This document shows positions 63,566 through 64,000 of a DNA stretch of 64,000 nt, in pieces. The stretch is from UBA6821 sp044236545 (GTDB lineage: Bacteria > Verrucomicrobiota > Verrucomicrobiia > Chthoniobacterales > UBA6821), in the NCBI GenBank assembly GCA_044236545.1, contig JBIIGI010000003.1, positions 1-64,000 on the forward strand, read 5' to 3'. The position numbers were made by a program, and so were the translations under genes. Within the stretch, counting starts at the first letter, position 1; each line of letters begins with the position of its first letter. Under the pieces are notes generated by a model. The model was not told where the DNA came from. It did not search any database and was given only the letters and a program-made list of their open reading frames with translations.

Positions 63566-63890
63566 GGCGCTCAAGCTCCTGACGGATATCCGTGAGGCAT
63601 TGGAGGAGGTCGACGGCTTCACTGCCGGGATTGATCTTCCTGCCTATGAAGCGGATCCAATGAGGAGAGCGGCAGTGGAGCGCAAGTTTGAGATTATCGG
63701 TGAGGCCTGTAATAGGCTTTCCCTTCGTGATGAAGGGGTCTTCGAGAAAATTACCCACGCCCCGCAGATCATTGGTTTCCGCAATCGTTGGATCCACGGA
63801 TACGATGCGGTGGATCATGCGATCGTCTGGGATGTCGTGAAGAACAAGCTCCCCCTGCTCAAAGCAGAGGTGGATTCCTTGCTTGGATAA
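63555..63890 (+). CDS. hepT: HEPN toxin (HepT/DUF86-like ribonuclease)
   Basis: 111 residues, all helical. FRNRWIHGYD gives Arg76-x4-His81-x-Tyr83, the R-x4-H-x-Y motif of HepT. In known systems the dimer cleaves tRNA or mRNA and is blocked by AMPylation of the Tyr by MntA. Preceded by the MNT gene with a coupled overlap, forming a complete MNT-HEPN pair. Nothing supports other partners. The 110 bases that follow to the window end show no gene. Confidence 0.85.
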   Translation: MQDEALKLLTDIREALEEVDGFTAGIDLPAYEADPMRRAAVERKFEIIGEACNRLSLRDEGVFEKITHAPQIIGFRNRWIHGYDAVDHAIVWDVVKNKLPLLKAEVDSLLG

Positions 63891-64000
63891 CACCAGCTGG
63901 CAAAAGGGAAACCATCCTGCCTCTTTCCTCTGCGATCTCAGTGCCTTTGCATACTCGGCCGTTGCTGCGCATCCGTTACGGGCGGGATATCCTACAGTTT

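Overview
The window looks like a chromosomal segment of a GC-rich, Gram-negative bacterium of the Verrucomicrobiota. This is inferred from the mix of gene families: a PEP-CTERM protein next to a type II pseudopilin-like protein, a DUF5069 protein, a DUF6580-type membrane protein, a large TPR exoprotein behind uvrA, heptose-related RfaE2, many lipobox lipoproteins, and weak or absent Shine-Dalgarno sites. No rRNA or CRISPR array was seen; one tRNA gene is present.

Layout. 1-813: 3' part of an MnmC-type methyltransferase. 821-3606: a gene graveyard in which two pieces of a second comM copy and the start of an AarF/UbiB gene surround a very AT-rich 2.1 kb insertion (small RHH-like protein, GIY-YIG nuclease with two secreted proteins, end of a tyrosine recombinase). 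3854-16000: small envelope proteins, lipocalin, intact comM, a sigma-70 family factor, recD2, DinB-like protein, dienelactone hydrolase, ribD, an RNA m5U methyltransferase and an aldo/keto reductase. 16167-25386: secreted cyclophilin with Ig-like repeats, an IS91-like remnant, uvrA, a TPR exoprotein and a class V aminotransferase. 25770-34060: ileS-lspA-DUF5069, a P1B-4 type metal ATPase, rfaE2 and lipoproteins. 34108-43548 (minus strand): dnaN, dnaA, an SSS transporter, argA, an alpha/beta hydrolase, purM and purF.

44381-53095 is an 8.7 kb AT-richer genomic island in the 5' part of a tRNA-Gln(CTG) gene. A 21-bp direct copy of the tRNA start lies at the left end and the complete tRNA at the right end. 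It carries integrase, a probable excisionase, a HUH (Y1) replication-type protein with origin-like repeats, an unknown three-gene operon (coiled-coil DNA-binding-like, acidic, ClpP-fold-like), a serine recombinase, an RHH-like protein, an XRE regulator, and a restriction pair made of Mrr and an EVE-HNH endonuclease. A bipartite palindrome shared by the excisionase and three-gene-operon promoters suggests common control. Of all regions, this is the likeliest to hold something undescribed.

53335-61058: phospholipid-type methyltransferase, RlpA-like lipoprotein, PEP-CTERM protein, pseudopilin, DUF6580 protein, a hydrolase lacking its serine, and metH. 61212-63890: a frameshifted leucine-rich-repeat-variant gene, small unknown genes, a 33-codon ybeY remnant, and an MNT-HEPN toxin-antitoxin pair. 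The last 110 bases hold nothing I can call. All identities were judged by eye from motifs; no database search was run.
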